Positions 1 through 6,602 of a stretch of DNA of 9,415 nt are shown piece by piece. The stretch comes from a bacterium. GTDB taxonomy: Bacteria; Bacillota; Clostridia; Oscillospirales; CAG-272. A model generated the notes under the pieces. The model ran no database searches. It was not told the origin of the DNA and worked only from the letters and a program-made list of their open reading frames with translations. The DNA is taken from positions 1 to 9,415 of the forward strand of contig SFZB01000037.1 of the NCBI GenBank assembly GCA_004558975.1, written 5' to 3'. Numbering within the stretch: position 1 is the first letter of the stretch; every line of letters begins with the position of its first letter. Position numbers and translations under genes: made by a program.

Positions 1-100
1 GCGGGCGACGGGTGGTCGCCCCTACATCATCTTGAGAGGAAAATAAGAAAATTGCGGAGCCGCGCTCTGAAAATTCGCGGGAAACGCGGGCGACGGGCGG
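1..100. repeat. Dispersed intergenic hairpin repeat, copy 1
   Basis: The copy starts with a perfect hairpin, GGGCGAC (3-9), loop GGGTG, GTCGCCC (15-21). It continues CCTACATCATC, then GAGAGGAAAATA, a G/C-rich middle and GAAAATTCGCGGGAAACGCGGG. Nearly the same order occurs at 6243-6340, with an identical 21-nt run over 11-31 versus 6252-6272. The copy may begin before the window. Confidence 0.75.
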
Positions 101-153
101 GGGTGAGCGTGCGACCGGTGGTTGCCCCTACATGATCGTGAGAGGGAAAACGG
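101..153. repeat. Dispersed hairpin repeat, copy 2 (partial, tandem to copy 1)
   Basis: A second copy follows directly. Its stem GCGACC-GGT-GGTTGC (111-125, one G-U pair) leads into CCCCTACATGATCGTGAGAGG, then the similarity stops near 153. It lies in the intergenic stretch 1-164 downstream of addA, which otherwise holds no gene. Confidence 0.65.
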
Positions 154-173
154 GAACAGAGACGTTACTGTTC
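154..173 (-). terminator. Weak candidate terminator after addA
   Basis: GAACAG (154-159) and CTGTTC (168-173) form a 6-bp stem with an 8-nt loop. On the minus strand it is followed by a CCCGTTTT stretch. It sits just beyond the TAG at 185-187 and overlaps the stop of the frameshifted reading at 165-167. The stem is short and the T-run minimal, so this is tentative. Confidence 0.25.
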
Positions 174-3100
174 GGGGCGGGGGACTATTCCGCCGCGGGG
201 GTGGCGTCGAACGACCGCCCGGCGTGGAGGGAGTAGAGCAGGACGCGCTTCGGCGCCACACCGAAGATGCGTTTCGCCGCCTCGGCGTAGTAGCGCATCT
301 GCTCGCTGTGCCGGCGGAGCAGTCTTGTAATCGACCAGCGTGAGCGAGCCGTCCGGCGCGATGATGAGCGCGTCCATGACGCCCTGAATGAAGAGCGTCT
401 CGCCCGCGAGCCGCCGCTTTTCCTCGGGGTCGGTCGTGAAGTCCGCCGCCGGGAGGAACATATGGAAACGGAATTCCCGTTTGACTTCCCGCGCGGCACG
501 CATCTCGGCGAAGAGGTCGGAGGCGCGGAACGCCTCGAGTTCCTCCGGGCGCGTGAGTGCCGCCTGCGCCTCGGTGAGGAACGCCCCCGCGACCAGCCGC
601 CGCATCTCGGCGTCGACCCCGTCGCGGGCGAGTTTCGCAAAGTCGCAGAATTGCAGGAACTGGTGCGTCGCAATCCCGCGCTCGGTCGGGTCGGGTTCCC
701 GGTCGCCCGTGTAGGCGAGGGGCAGTCGGCGGTATTTCTCGTGCGGGTCGGCGGCGCCGACAGCGCCGCTTTCGGTGCCGTCCGTATCGGCCGCGGCGCC
801 CGTCATCGTATCCGCCCCGTCGTCGGCTTTGCGAGGGGCGTCTTCGTCGTCAATGCTTTCGGCGTCTCTCGGCGTGTCCGTCTCGGGCGTCTCTCCGTCC
901 GCGGCGGGCGTCATGCGCGCGAGGGGCGTCTCTTCCGCCTCGGTGCCGTCGAGCAGGCGCGGGGTCAGCGAGGAGACGGCGAGTTTCTTCGGCAGGCGGG
1001 GGATATGCGTGACCGCCTCGGTCAGGGCGAACTGCCGACGGAGTTGTTCGGTCAGGCGCGCGACCTCCGCCTCTTTCCCCTCGGGCGCCGTCATGTCGGG
1101 CGCCGTCAGGGGCGGGGGCGGGACGATCTCCTCGCCGTTCACGGTGCAGGGGATCTCGCTCGGGTACAGCTTCGCCGCCGCCATGAGCCATTCGAGGTAG
1201 GAGCCGCACGCGAGCGTGCGGGTGCGGCTGCGGTAACGGACGGCGCCGGTCACGCGCTTTTCCGCCGCGCCGCCGGAGAGGCGGGTGTTGCCCGCGGCAG
1301 AGCCCGTGATATACAGGCGCTCCCGCGCACGGGTGAGCGCGACGTAGAGCAGGCGCATTTCTTCCTCCCTGCCTTTGTCGCGCAGGGTCAGTTTCATCAG
1401 GGTGTGGACAGGGTTCTCGAGTTGCACCTGCCCCGTCCTATCGCGCAGGCGGAGCGTCACGCCGAGCGCGTGGTCGCAGAGGAACGTCCCCGTCTCATCG
1501 GCGGCGGAGAAGCCGTTCCCCGCGTTGACGAGAAAGACGACGGGGAACTCCAGCCCTTTCGACGCGTGCACGGACAGAATCCGCACGGCGTCCTCGGGGG
1601 CACTGCCGCCGGGGGACTTGAACTTTGTGTCGCTCTCGCTCTGGCGCTGAATGTAGGCGAGGAAGCCGTGCAGACCCTCGTACGCCGCTCCGGCAAAGGT
1701 GCAGGCATAGTGGTAGAGCAGTTTGAGATTGCGCTCGGCGGGTCTGCCGTCCGCGCCCGCGAGGCTGTAGAGCGTCGTCTCGGCGTAGATGCGGCGCACG
1801 AGGTGCGCGACGGAGGAGTCCTCCGCCTCCCGACGGAACGACGCGAGCAGGGTGAGGAACGTGTGCCCGGCGGTGAAATCCGGGTGTGCCGCGCAGTAGG
1901 CGCGGAGCGCCTCGAAGAGCGGAATGTCGGGGTCGCTCTCCCGCCGGATCTCGGTCAGCGTGTCCGGCGTCATGCGGCAGAGGGGGGAGCAGAGGACACC
2001 CGCGAGGGGAATGTCGAGCAGGGGATTGTCGATGACCGTGAGGAGCGCGACGGCGAGCAGGATCTCCGGGCTCTCGAAGAAGTTTTCCTCCTCCGGCAGG
2101 GCGACCGGAACCCCGTACAGCGCGAGTGCGCGGACGAACGGCGTGAGTTTCCCCCGCAGACTGCGGGAAAGAATGGCGATGTCGCGCGGGCGGAGCGGCG
2201 TTTTGCCGTCCGTGTGCGTCTCCTCGTCGAGCAGGCGCCGGATCTCCCGCGCCACGTAGAGCGCTTCCCTTGTGGGGAGGTCGTCGCCCGCGTCTCCCTC
2301 TTTCGGGGCACCTTCGGCGTCGGGGTCGCCCGAGGCGTTTCCCTCGAGGAGCGCTTTCGTTTCGGCGTCGCTCACAGCCCCCGCGCGCAGCACCTCTGCG
2401 GCGGGAGGGAGACCGTCTTTCGCGGTGCCGTCTGCGGTGTTTTCATCGCCTTGGGCATCGGCTCTTTCTTTTTCGGATGCAAAACAGACGACCTGCGGCA
2501 CGGGGAACACCGCCGCCTGCGCATCGCCCTTGCCGAACACGAGCGCGTCCGTCTCTCCGGCGTAGCCGATACTCGCCCCGGCGGTGCCGAAGAGAAAATC
2601 GAATACGCGGTTGACGAAGCGGACGACCTCCCGGTCGCAGCGGAAGTTCTCGCCCATGAAATGCGCGTAGGCGGGGGCGTCTCCGGGGTGGGGCTCGCCG
2701 CTCTCGGGGTCATAAGGCAGGCGCGGGTAGTCGTTACGCAGGGCGGCGAAAATATCCGGCTCCGCGTGTCGGAATCGGTAGATGGACTGTTTGATGTCGC
2801 CGACGAAGAAGCGGTTATCGGGCTTGGACACGGCGGCGAAAACGGCGTTCTGCAAGGGGCTGACGTCCTGGTACTCGTCCACCGCCACCATATCGTAGCG
2901 GTCGGCGATCTCCCGTGCGACATCGGTCGGGTTGCCCGCCTCGTCGACGAGCAGTCGGTAGGTCGCGCGGGTCAGCGTCGTGAAGTCGAAGGCACGGCGG
3001 CGGCGGCACTCCTCGAAATAGCGGCGGTCGAAATAGCCGAGCGTGCGGGAGAGCCCCCGGAGCGTCTCGGCGAGGTCGCGGTACAGCCGGTGCCAGTCCT

Positions 3101-4112
3101 CCTCTCCGTAGGCGAGGAGCGGCGGGAGCGCCGCGGGGCTCGGTTTTCCGCCGAAGGTTTCCTCGAGCGCCGTGCGGAATTCTTTGACGGCGGACTTGAG
3201 CCCGTCCTCTTCTTTCAGATACGCGCTCCACTTCTTTGAGGATTCTTTCTGCGTGCATTTCGGCGCGGGGTAGAGCGCCGCGCGGCGCATCGCCTCGTAG
3301 TCGGACGGCGCCGCCAGTTCCCGGAGTGCCGGCGTCCAGGCGCGCAGAATGTCCGGGAGCGTGCTGTCAAAAGCGGATTCGAGCGGGTAAACATCCGTCT
3401 CGAACATCGTCAGCAGGTTTTTCACGATCGGTGCCATACCGTCGCGGACGCGCGCGGCGAGGATCCGCCCGAACGACGTCTCGAAAACGGGCTTGTCCGC
3501 CTCCGCAAGGTAGCGGTCGGCGTAGGTATCGAGCGAGGCGACGCCCCCCTCGTAGGTCGAGAGTTTTTCGTAAAGACCGAGGAGCACCTCGCCGAGCGAG
3601 CGCTCACCGTTGAACCCGGTGACGGCGTCCGACAGGCGGGAGAACTCGTCGGCGGTGAGGTCGGGGATGCGCCCGGCGTAGCCCGCTTCGAGCGTCTTTT
3701 CCATGAGGTCGGCGCGGTAGCCCTCCGCCTCCGCCGCGTCCGTGACGCGGAACCCGTCCGGCACGATGTGCGTGCCGTAGCGGCGCAGAATCTTGTGGCA
3801 GAAGGCGTCGATCGTCGAGATGTCCGCGACGGGGAGGAGCCGCAGTTCCCGCGAGAGCGCGGCGTTGTCGCCCCCCTCGCGCAGCTTTTCGGCGAGGGCG
3901 CGCCCGATGCGGCTCCGCATCTCGACGGTCGCCGTTTCCGTAAACGTGACGGCGAGCAGACGCGAGAGGGAGGTCGGCTTATGTTCGTCCGTCAGCGCGG
4001 CGATGACGCGCGCCGTGAGGACGGCGGTCTTACCGGAGCCGGCGGCGGCGGACAAAAAGACGGAGCGGTCGCGGCATTCAATCGCCGCCCGCTGTGCGGG
4101 TGTGTAGTTCAT
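165..4112 (-). CDS. addA: ATP-dependent helicase/nuclease subunit A (AddA), frameshifted at the C-terminus
   Basis: AddA is the UvrD/RecB-family helicase-nuclease subunit of AddAB, which resects double-strand breaks and prepares 3' ends for RecA in the cytoplasm. Helicase motifs appear in order: Walker A AAAGSGKT at residues 22-29, VDEYQD (D412, E413), GDIKQSIYRFRHAEPD just after, motif V VHASKGLEFP (H849), and motif VI LLYVALTRAR near Y923. The C-terminal RecB-like nuclease follows, with H1150, D1247 in GVMDALI, and D1261/K1263 in DYK. The ATG at 4110-4112 has a GAGAGG Shine-Dalgarno 6 nt upstream, and the N-terminus matches the family. The frame as read ends at 165 with a nonsense arginine-rich tail. 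The family-like ending lies in another frame stopping at 185-187, so codons after T1264 are probably wrong. At 1315 aa it is longer than usual, because of two acidic linkers (about 547-611 and 1057-1125). It probably shares a transcript with truB. No addB is present. Identity is near certain; integrity of the nuclease is not. Confidence 0.95.
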   Translation of the reverse strand: MNYTPAQRAAIECRDRSVFLSAAAGSGKTAVLTARVIAALTDEHKPTSLSRLLAVTFTETATVEMRSRIGRALAEKLREGGDNAALSRELRLLPVADISTIDAFCHKILRRYGTHIVPDGFRVTDAAEAEGYRADLMEKTLEAGYAGRIPDLTADEFSRLSDAVTGFNGERSLGEVLLGLYEKLSTYEGGVASLDTYADRYLAEADKPVFETSFGRILAARVRDGMAPIVKNLLTMFETDVYPLESAFDSTLPDILRAWTPALRELAAPSDYEAMRRAALYPAPKCTQKESSKKWSAYLKEEDGLKSAVKEFRTALEETFGGKPSPAALPPLLAYGEEDWHRLYRDLAETLRGLSRTLGYFDRRYFEECRRRRAFDFTTLTRATYRLLVDEAGNPTDVAREIADRYDMVAVDEYQDVSPLQNAVFAAVSKPDNRFFVGDIKQSIYRFRHAEPDIFAALRNDYPRLPYDPESGEPHPGDAPAYAHFMGENFRCDREVVRFVNRVFDFLFGTAGASIGYAGETDALVFGKGDAQAAVFPVPQVVCFASEKERADAQGDENTADGTAKDGLPPAAEVLRAGAVSDAETKALLEGNASGDPDAEGAPKEGDAGDDLPTREALYVAREIRRLLDEETHTDGKTPLRPRDIAILSRSLRGKLTPFVRALALYGVPVALPEEENFFESPEILLAVALLTVIDNPLLDIPLAGVLCSPLCRMTPDTLTEIRRESDPDIPLFEALRAYCAAHPDFTAGHTFLTLLASFRREAEDSSVAHLVRRIYAETTLYSLAGADGRPAERNLKLLYHYACTFAGAAYEGLHGFLAYIQRQSESDTKFKSPGGSAPEDAVRILSVHASKGLEFPVVFLVNAGNGFSAADETGTFLCDHALGVTLRLRDRTGQVQLENPVHTLMKLTLRDKGREEEMRLLYVALTRARERLYITGSAAGNTRLSGGAAEKRVTGAVRYRSRTRTLACGSYLEWLMAAAKLYPSEIPCTVNGEEIVPPPPLTAPDMTAPEGKEAEVARLTEQLRRQFALTEAVTHIPRLPKKLAVSSLTPRLLDGTEAEETPLARMTPAADGETPETDTPRDAESIDDEDAPRKADDGADTMTGAAADTDGTESGAVGAADPHEKYRRLPLAYTGDREPDPTERGIATHQFLQFCDFAKLARDGVDAEMRRLVAGAFLTEAQAALTRPEELEAFRASDLFAEMRAAREVKREFRFHMFLPAADFTTDPEEKRRLAGETLFIQGVMDALIIAPDGSLTLVDYKTAPPAQRADALLRRGGETHLRCGAEARPALLPPRRAVVRRHPRGGIVPRPEQ
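185..319 (-). other. addA: Out-of-frame native C-terminal segment of AddA
   Basis: Read in the frame ending at the TAG at 185-187, the minus strand encodes LRRHSEQMRYYAEAAKRIFG, then VAPKRVLLYSLHAGRSFDATPAAE. This is the normal AddA ending: the Q-x-x-x-Y helix after DYKTD and a final LYS-containing beta strand. The main frame covers everything up to DYKT at 321-332. The two frames must therefore join at about 311-323. The Asp that normally follows DYKT is absent, and the distance from DYKT to the glutamine helix is shorter than usual. This suggests a small deletion not divisible by three rather than a single-base slip. A sequencing or assembly error is also possible. Confidence 0.75.
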
Positions 4113-4118
4113 CGGTTT

Positions 4119-4124
4119 CCTCTC
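4119..4124 (-). promoter_or_regulatory. addA ribosome binding site
   Basis: GAGAGG on the minus strand lies 6 nt before the addA ATG and supports that start, since the protein begins directly with the Q-motif-like MNYTPAQRAAI. The 85-nt truB-addA gap also holds a CCCCGG-TT-CCGGGG palindrome at 4147-4160. That palindrome has no U-tract and is not a convincing terminator. Confidence 0.6.
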
Positions 4125-4197
4125 AGACGTTTCGGGCGTGTCCGCCCCCCGGTTCCGGGGTGCGGCGGGTGGTTCTTTGGGGGTTACTCTTTTTGGG

Positions 4198-5088
4198 TTA
4201 CAGGCGGAAGAGTTTCAGGACGCGGACGCTCCCCTCCGGGGTGATCTCCCCGAGGGCGAAGAACCCGGCGTCGTCGACAAGACGCAGGCGCGTTTTTTCG
4301 GGATAGAAGGCGCCGAGTTTCTTCTCGTCGACGCGCTGTCCGTTCTCGGCGAGCCGCGCGAAAAAGGGCGGGAAGTAGAGCGCCGGCAGGCAGGTGAAGA
4401 GCGCCTCGGTCGGGATCACGGCGGCGTTTCGTTCCTCTTCGGTCATCGCCTCGTAGGCGGCGAGTGTGTGACAGGCGGAGAGGGGGAATCCCGCCGCCTC
4501 CGCGCGGCAGAGCGACGCCATGACGCCGCCGACCCCGAGCGCCGCGCCGATGTCGGCGCACAGCGTGCGGATATAGGTGCCTTTCGAGCAGACGACGTCC
4601 AGCCGGTAGTCGCTCTCGCTCAGTTTCTCTGCCGTGAGGCGGTGGACGGTGATCGGGCGCGGCTCGCGCTCGACGGTGACGCCGCGGCGGGCGAGATCCA
4701 TGAGCTTGTGCCCCCCGACCTTGAGGGCGGAGTACATCGGCGGCGTCTGGAGAATCTCGCCGCGGAAGGCTTGCAGGGCGGCGAGAACCTCCGCCTCGTC
4801 CGGGAGCCTGTCCGAGACCCGGAGGGTGGTGCCGGTGATGTCCTCGGTGTCGGTCGTGAGCCCCAGTCGCAGGGTCGCGATATAGTGCTTGTCCCCCTCG
4901 GTGAGGTATTCGCTCGCCTTGACCCCGCGCCCGATGAGCACGGGCAGGACGCCCGTCGCCATGGGGTCGAGCGTGCCGGTGTGTCCCGCTTTCTCGACGC
5001 CGAACAGGCGCGCCAGCCGTCGGACGGCGGTGTGGGAGGTCATGCCCGCTTCCTTTTCGAGCAGGACGATGCCGCTTTTCGTATCCAT
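4198..5088 (-). CDS. truB: tRNA pseudouridine(55) synthase TruB
   Basis: TruB isomerises uridine 55 in the T-loop of tRNAs to pseudouridine in the cytoplasm. The 296-residue protein has the usual family length. The signature GHTGTLDPMATGVLPV is present with catalytic Asp at D41. It is followed by KHYIATLRLGLTTDTED, the RNA-contacting loop region. KGTYIRTLCADIG lies in the second half. A short C-terminal region takes the place of the PUA-like extension and ends VRVLKLFRL. The ATG at 5086-5088 is preceded by AAGGAG (minus strand, 5094-5099) with a 5-nt spacer, and the protein starts with the expected G-I-V-L-L-E-K. truB more often sits with rbfA/ribF; here addA follows 85 nt downstream on the same strand, so an operon is likely. 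A 366-nt gap separates it from the lipoprotein gene upstream. Confidence 0.97.
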   Translation of the reverse strand: MDTKSGIVLLEKEAGMTSHTAVRRLARLFGVEKAGHTGTLDPMATGVLPVLIGRGVKASEYLTEGDKHYIATLRLGLTTDTEDITGTTLRVSDRLPDEAEVLAALQAFRGEILQTPPMYSALKVGGHKLMDLARRGVTVEREPRPITVHRLTAEKLSESDYRLDVVCSKGTYIRTLCADIGAALGVGGVMASLCRAEAAGFPLSACHTLAAYEAMTEEERNAAVIPTEALFTCLPALYFPPFFARLAENGQRVDEKKLGAFYPEKTRLRLVDDAGFFALGEITPEGSVRVLKLFRL

Positions 5089-5093
5089 AGAAT

Positions 5094-5099
5094 CTCCTT
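5094..5099 (-). promoter_or_regulatory. truB ribosome binding site
   Basis: AAGGAG on the minus strand, 5 nt upstream of the truB ATG, is a near-consensus Shine-Dalgarno sequence and fixes the start. Confidence 0.75.
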
Positions 5100-5140
5100 G
5101 CGGAAAATAAAGTCCTTTGTTTTTGTCGCGCGGCGCGGCG

Positions 5141-5315
5141 CCGGGATGTCCGACGAGATGTCGGGGGTGTCCGATATGCCGTCGCGGCGTCCGATGAAAC
5201 GCCGTGAGCGCCGGGGCGTCCGATGCAGTGTCGGGATTGCCCGATAGGATGCCGGGGCGTCGGGTGAAATACCGTGGTCGTCCGATACGCTGTTCGCGCG
5301 TCCGTTTGCGCCCGT
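5141..5315. repeat. Degenerate 20-21 nt repeat array upstream of truB
   Basis: About eight diverged units share the core GGGGCGTCCGAT followed by a variable 4-mer and a TGYC-like end. The TCCGA (or variant) element begins at 5149, 5170, 5190, 5219, 5240, 5260, 5281 and 5301. The steps are therefore 21, 20, 29, 21, 20, 21 and 20 nt, with one 9-nt insertion between units three and four. Units 2, 3, 4 and 7 carry intact TCCGAT; units 5, 6 and 8 are altered. No protein reading is evident. The array could be a decayed minisatellite or a series of helically phased binding sites; the function is unknown. Confidence 0.6.
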
Positions 5316-5322
5316 CGGAAAT

Positions 5323-5346
5323 GTGTATATAATTATTTACATATGC
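5323..5346. promoter_or_regulatory. AT-rich island, possible promoter
   Basis: This is a sharp AT-rich block in GC-rich surroundings, 235 nt upstream of the truB start. On the plus strand it contains a perfect TATAAT at 5328-5333, but the hexamer 17 nt upstream (TTTGCG, 5305-5310) is a poor -35 and no supported plus-strand gene follows. On the minus strand it offers TATATA/TATACA -10-like sequences that could serve truB-addA, again without a recognisable -35. Direction and use are uncertain. The rest of 5347-5454 shows nothing I can name. Confidence 0.25.
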
Positions 5347-5454
5347 GGGGCGGTCGTCGGAGCGGTTGCCGCGTCACTTCGCCCGGCGTCGTGCCCCCTC
5401 GGCGGGCGGGTACCGCTTGCTTGGGCGTTGTGTCGTTTCGGCGGCGTCCGTCGG

Positions 5455-6102
5455 TCAGTCGGTCGGGCGGTATTCCTCCACCGTGGCGGTGAGATAGTCG
5501 GTGTCACCCACGCGCCGTGAGAGGGCAGAGGGGCGGTCTTCGCCCGGGCGGAAGAGGAGGGTGTAGACGGTGGCGCCGTCCGCTATGGTCGCGCGGCGGG
5601 AGCCGTCCGCCGCGCGTTCGATCCCCGTGACGCGGGCGGCAGAGGGAATCGTGAACAGGTCGGCGACGCGCAGGGGGGCGTCCGTGGCGTTAAACACGTG
5701 ATCCCCTTGGGAGACGGTGGTTTTCCCGTCCGCGCGCGTGTAGGTAATCCCCGCGACGGTGTTCGGGGAGAGGTAGGTGAGCGTGGCGTCACGCGTCTCG
5801 CCCGCTTTCGGTGCTGCCCCGAGCGTGAGCTCGGCGCGCACGGAGACGCCGCCTTCGTCGTATGCGAGGATGACCCGCAGGGGCTCCCTCGCGAAAGCGA
5901 TCAGTTCCGCGGTTCCGTCGCCGCAGGCGGAAAGCGCCGGGAGCAGCGCGAGGAGCAACAGACACGAGAGGAGCCCCGGAAACAGCGTTTTGCGGGCGCG
6001 GAGAATGCGGCAAAAGAGAAACGTCCGCCCGGGGCTGAAAATCGGTCGCGAGACGGTCGCTCGCTCGGCAAGAGGGCGGGGGAAGCGCTTTCGGGTCGGC
6101 AT
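5455..6102 (-). CDS. Predicted lipoprotein of unknown function
   Basis: This is a 215-residue protein with a long Arg-rich N-region, a hydrophobic segment (about residues 40-58, rich in Leu) and a lipobox LSAC ending at C60. It is predicted to be lipidated and anchored on the outer face of the cytoplasmic membrane. The mature part (about 155 aa) alternates polar and hydrophobic residues like a beta-sheet protein, with stretches such as VILAYDEGGVSVRAELTLG, YLSPNTVAGITYTRADG and DHVFNATDAPLRVADLF. The pattern loosely recalls LolA/LppX-like folds, but that is only an impression. The ATG at 6100-6102 has GGAGG (minus strand, 6110-6114) 7 nt upstream, so the unusually long 39-residue N-region appears real. 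A sigma-A-type promoter lies upstream, and the gene is divergent from spoIIE. I do not recognise the family. Confidence 0.8.
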   Translation of the reverse strand: MPTRKRFPRPLAERATVSRPIFSPGRTFLFCRILRARKTLFPGLLSCLLLLALLPALSACGDGTAELIAFAREPLRVILAYDEGGVSVRAELTLGAAPKAGETRDATLTYLSPNTVAGITYTRADGKTTVSQGDHVFNATDAPLRVADLFTIPSAARVTGIERAADGSRRATIADGATVYTLLFRPGEDRPSALSRRVGDTDYLTATVEEYRPTD

Positions 6103-6109
6103 GGAAAGA

Positions 6110-6114
6110 CCTCC
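6110..6114 (-). promoter_or_regulatory. Lipoprotein gene ribosome binding site
   Basis: GGAGG on the minus strand, 7 nt before the ATG, decides the start and implies that the long Arg-rich leader before the signal peptide core is translated. Confidence 0.75.
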
Positions 6115-6164
6115 GTTTTTGCCATTCTATGCCGCCGCGCGCGTAAACAGACGTAACTGACGTT

Positions 6165-6193
6165 AGTGTAACACAAATAGATGTTTTTTGCAA
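6165..6193 (-). promoter_or_regulatory. Sigma-A-type promoter of the lipoprotein gene
   Basis: On the minus strand, TTGCAA (6188-6193) is followed by exactly 17 nt and then TACACT (6165-6170). Each hexamer matches the housekeeping consensus at four of six positions, and the stretch is AT-rich against a GC-rich background. A start site near 6158 would give a leader of about 55 nt. Just downstream the palindrome TAAC-GTCA-GTTA could be an operator, but it is short. Confidence 0.55.
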
Positions 6194-6242
6194 CCGTCGC
6201 GCCGCCCTGCGTGACGGAATCGGGGCATAGAGATGTGAGGGA

Positions 6243-6340
6243 GCGGGCGGGGGTGGTCGCCCCTACATCATCGTGAGAGGAAAAATAGGAGAAGCGCGGA
6301 GTCGCTCGGAAAATTTGCGGGGAACGCGGGCGGCGGACAA
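6243..6340. repeat. Dispersed hairpin repeat, copy 3
   Basis: This copy has the same orientation and module order as copy 1: GGGCGG...GGTGGTCGCCCCTACATC, then GTGAGAGGAAAAATA, GCGGAGTCGCTC and GAAAATTTGCGGGGAACGCGGGCGGCGG. It lies between the lipoprotein promoter and spoIIE. An open frame continuous with spoIIE begins inside it at 6273, but that extension is not a real N-terminus. Confidence 0.75.
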
Positions 6341-6367
6341 CGGGGAGCGGTTGGGGGTGGTCGCCCC
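6341..6367. repeat. Dispersed hairpin repeat, copy 4 (fragment)
   Basis: The fragment reads CGGGGAGCGGTTGGGGGTGG followed by TCGCCCC. It repeats the hairpin end of the unit immediately after copy 3, as copy 2 follows copy 1. Similarity ends after CGCCCC. Confidence 0.5.
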
Positions 6368-6460
6368 GAGGGGACGCGGCTTTCGTCTGATGCCCGTATT
6401 TTTCATCGCAAAGACCGGGAGGAACCGACAAATACGGCACCTCTCCGTGTCGCAATACCG

Positions 6461-6477
6461 CTTTTCGGCGCGAAAAG
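6461..6477. promoter_or_regulatory. Palindrome CTTTTCG-GCG-CGAAAAG upstream of spoIIE
   Basis: A perfect 7-bp inverted repeat with a 3-nt centre lies about 125 nt before the spoIIE start. It could be an operator or a short hairpin in a leader. No regulator can be assigned. Confidence 0.3.
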
Positions 6478-6519
6478 AAACGGGAAATGTCCCCGGGCGT
6501 CGGGCGGCACCTCCGCCGC

Positions 6520-6563
6520 TTCGACGCATTTTTCGGGCGGGGCGTGGTAGAGTTTTGGCAAAA
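6520..6563 (+). promoter_or_regulatory. Possible spoIIE control region
   Basis: TTCGACG at 6520-6526 differs by one base from a Spo0A box (TTCGACA). TAGAGT (6548-6553) is a 4/6 match to a -10, and TTTTG-G-CAAAA (6553-6563) is an 11-nt palindrome. In Bacillus subtilis spoIIE is transcribed by sigma-A with Spo0A-P bound over a poor -35, so this arrangement is plausible. In GC-rich DNA it could also be chance. Confidence 0.2.
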
Positions 6564-6590
6564 GCCCGGAGACGGTTTCCGCGCGGGCGT

Positions 6591-6596
6591 GGAGGT
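6591..6596 (+). promoter_or_regulatory. spoIIE ribosome binding site
   Basis: GGAGGT directly abuts an ATG at 6597, which leaves no spacer, and lies 6 nt before a second in-frame ATG at 6603. The spacing selects 6603 as the true start and rules out the upstream in-frame extension. Confidence 0.7.
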
Positions 6597-6602
6597 ATGA
6601 CA

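Noticed and set aside
300..335. Programmed ribosomal frameshift in addA
   Set aside because: There is no slippery heptamer or stimulatory structure at the junction. The missing DYKTD Asp and short spacer fit a deletion or error better.
462..3239. 925-codon open frame antisense to addA
   Set aside because: It is a shadow of high-GC codon usage on the opposite strand. It lacks domains, is Arg/Gly/Val-rich, and lies wholly inside a clearly recognised gene.
4138..5247. 369-codon open frame antisense to truB
   Set aside because: Same cause: it overlaps all of truB, has no recognisable motif and no ribosome binding site of note.
5141..5315. CRISPR array
   Set aside because: The repeats are contiguous and degenerate, without unique spacers of constant length or nearby cas genes.
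5323..5520. 65-codon plus-strand frame after the TATAAT at 5328
   Set aside because: The hydrophobic start is suggestive, but the ATG overlaps the -10-like element, there is no ribosome binding site, and its end overlaps the lipoprotein gene antisense.
6273..6602. N-terminal extension of spoIIE to an ATG at 6273
   Set aside because: It begins inside the dispersed repeat, reads as low-complexity Arg-rich sequence, and adds 110 residues absent from the family. GGAGGT at 6591 points to 6603.
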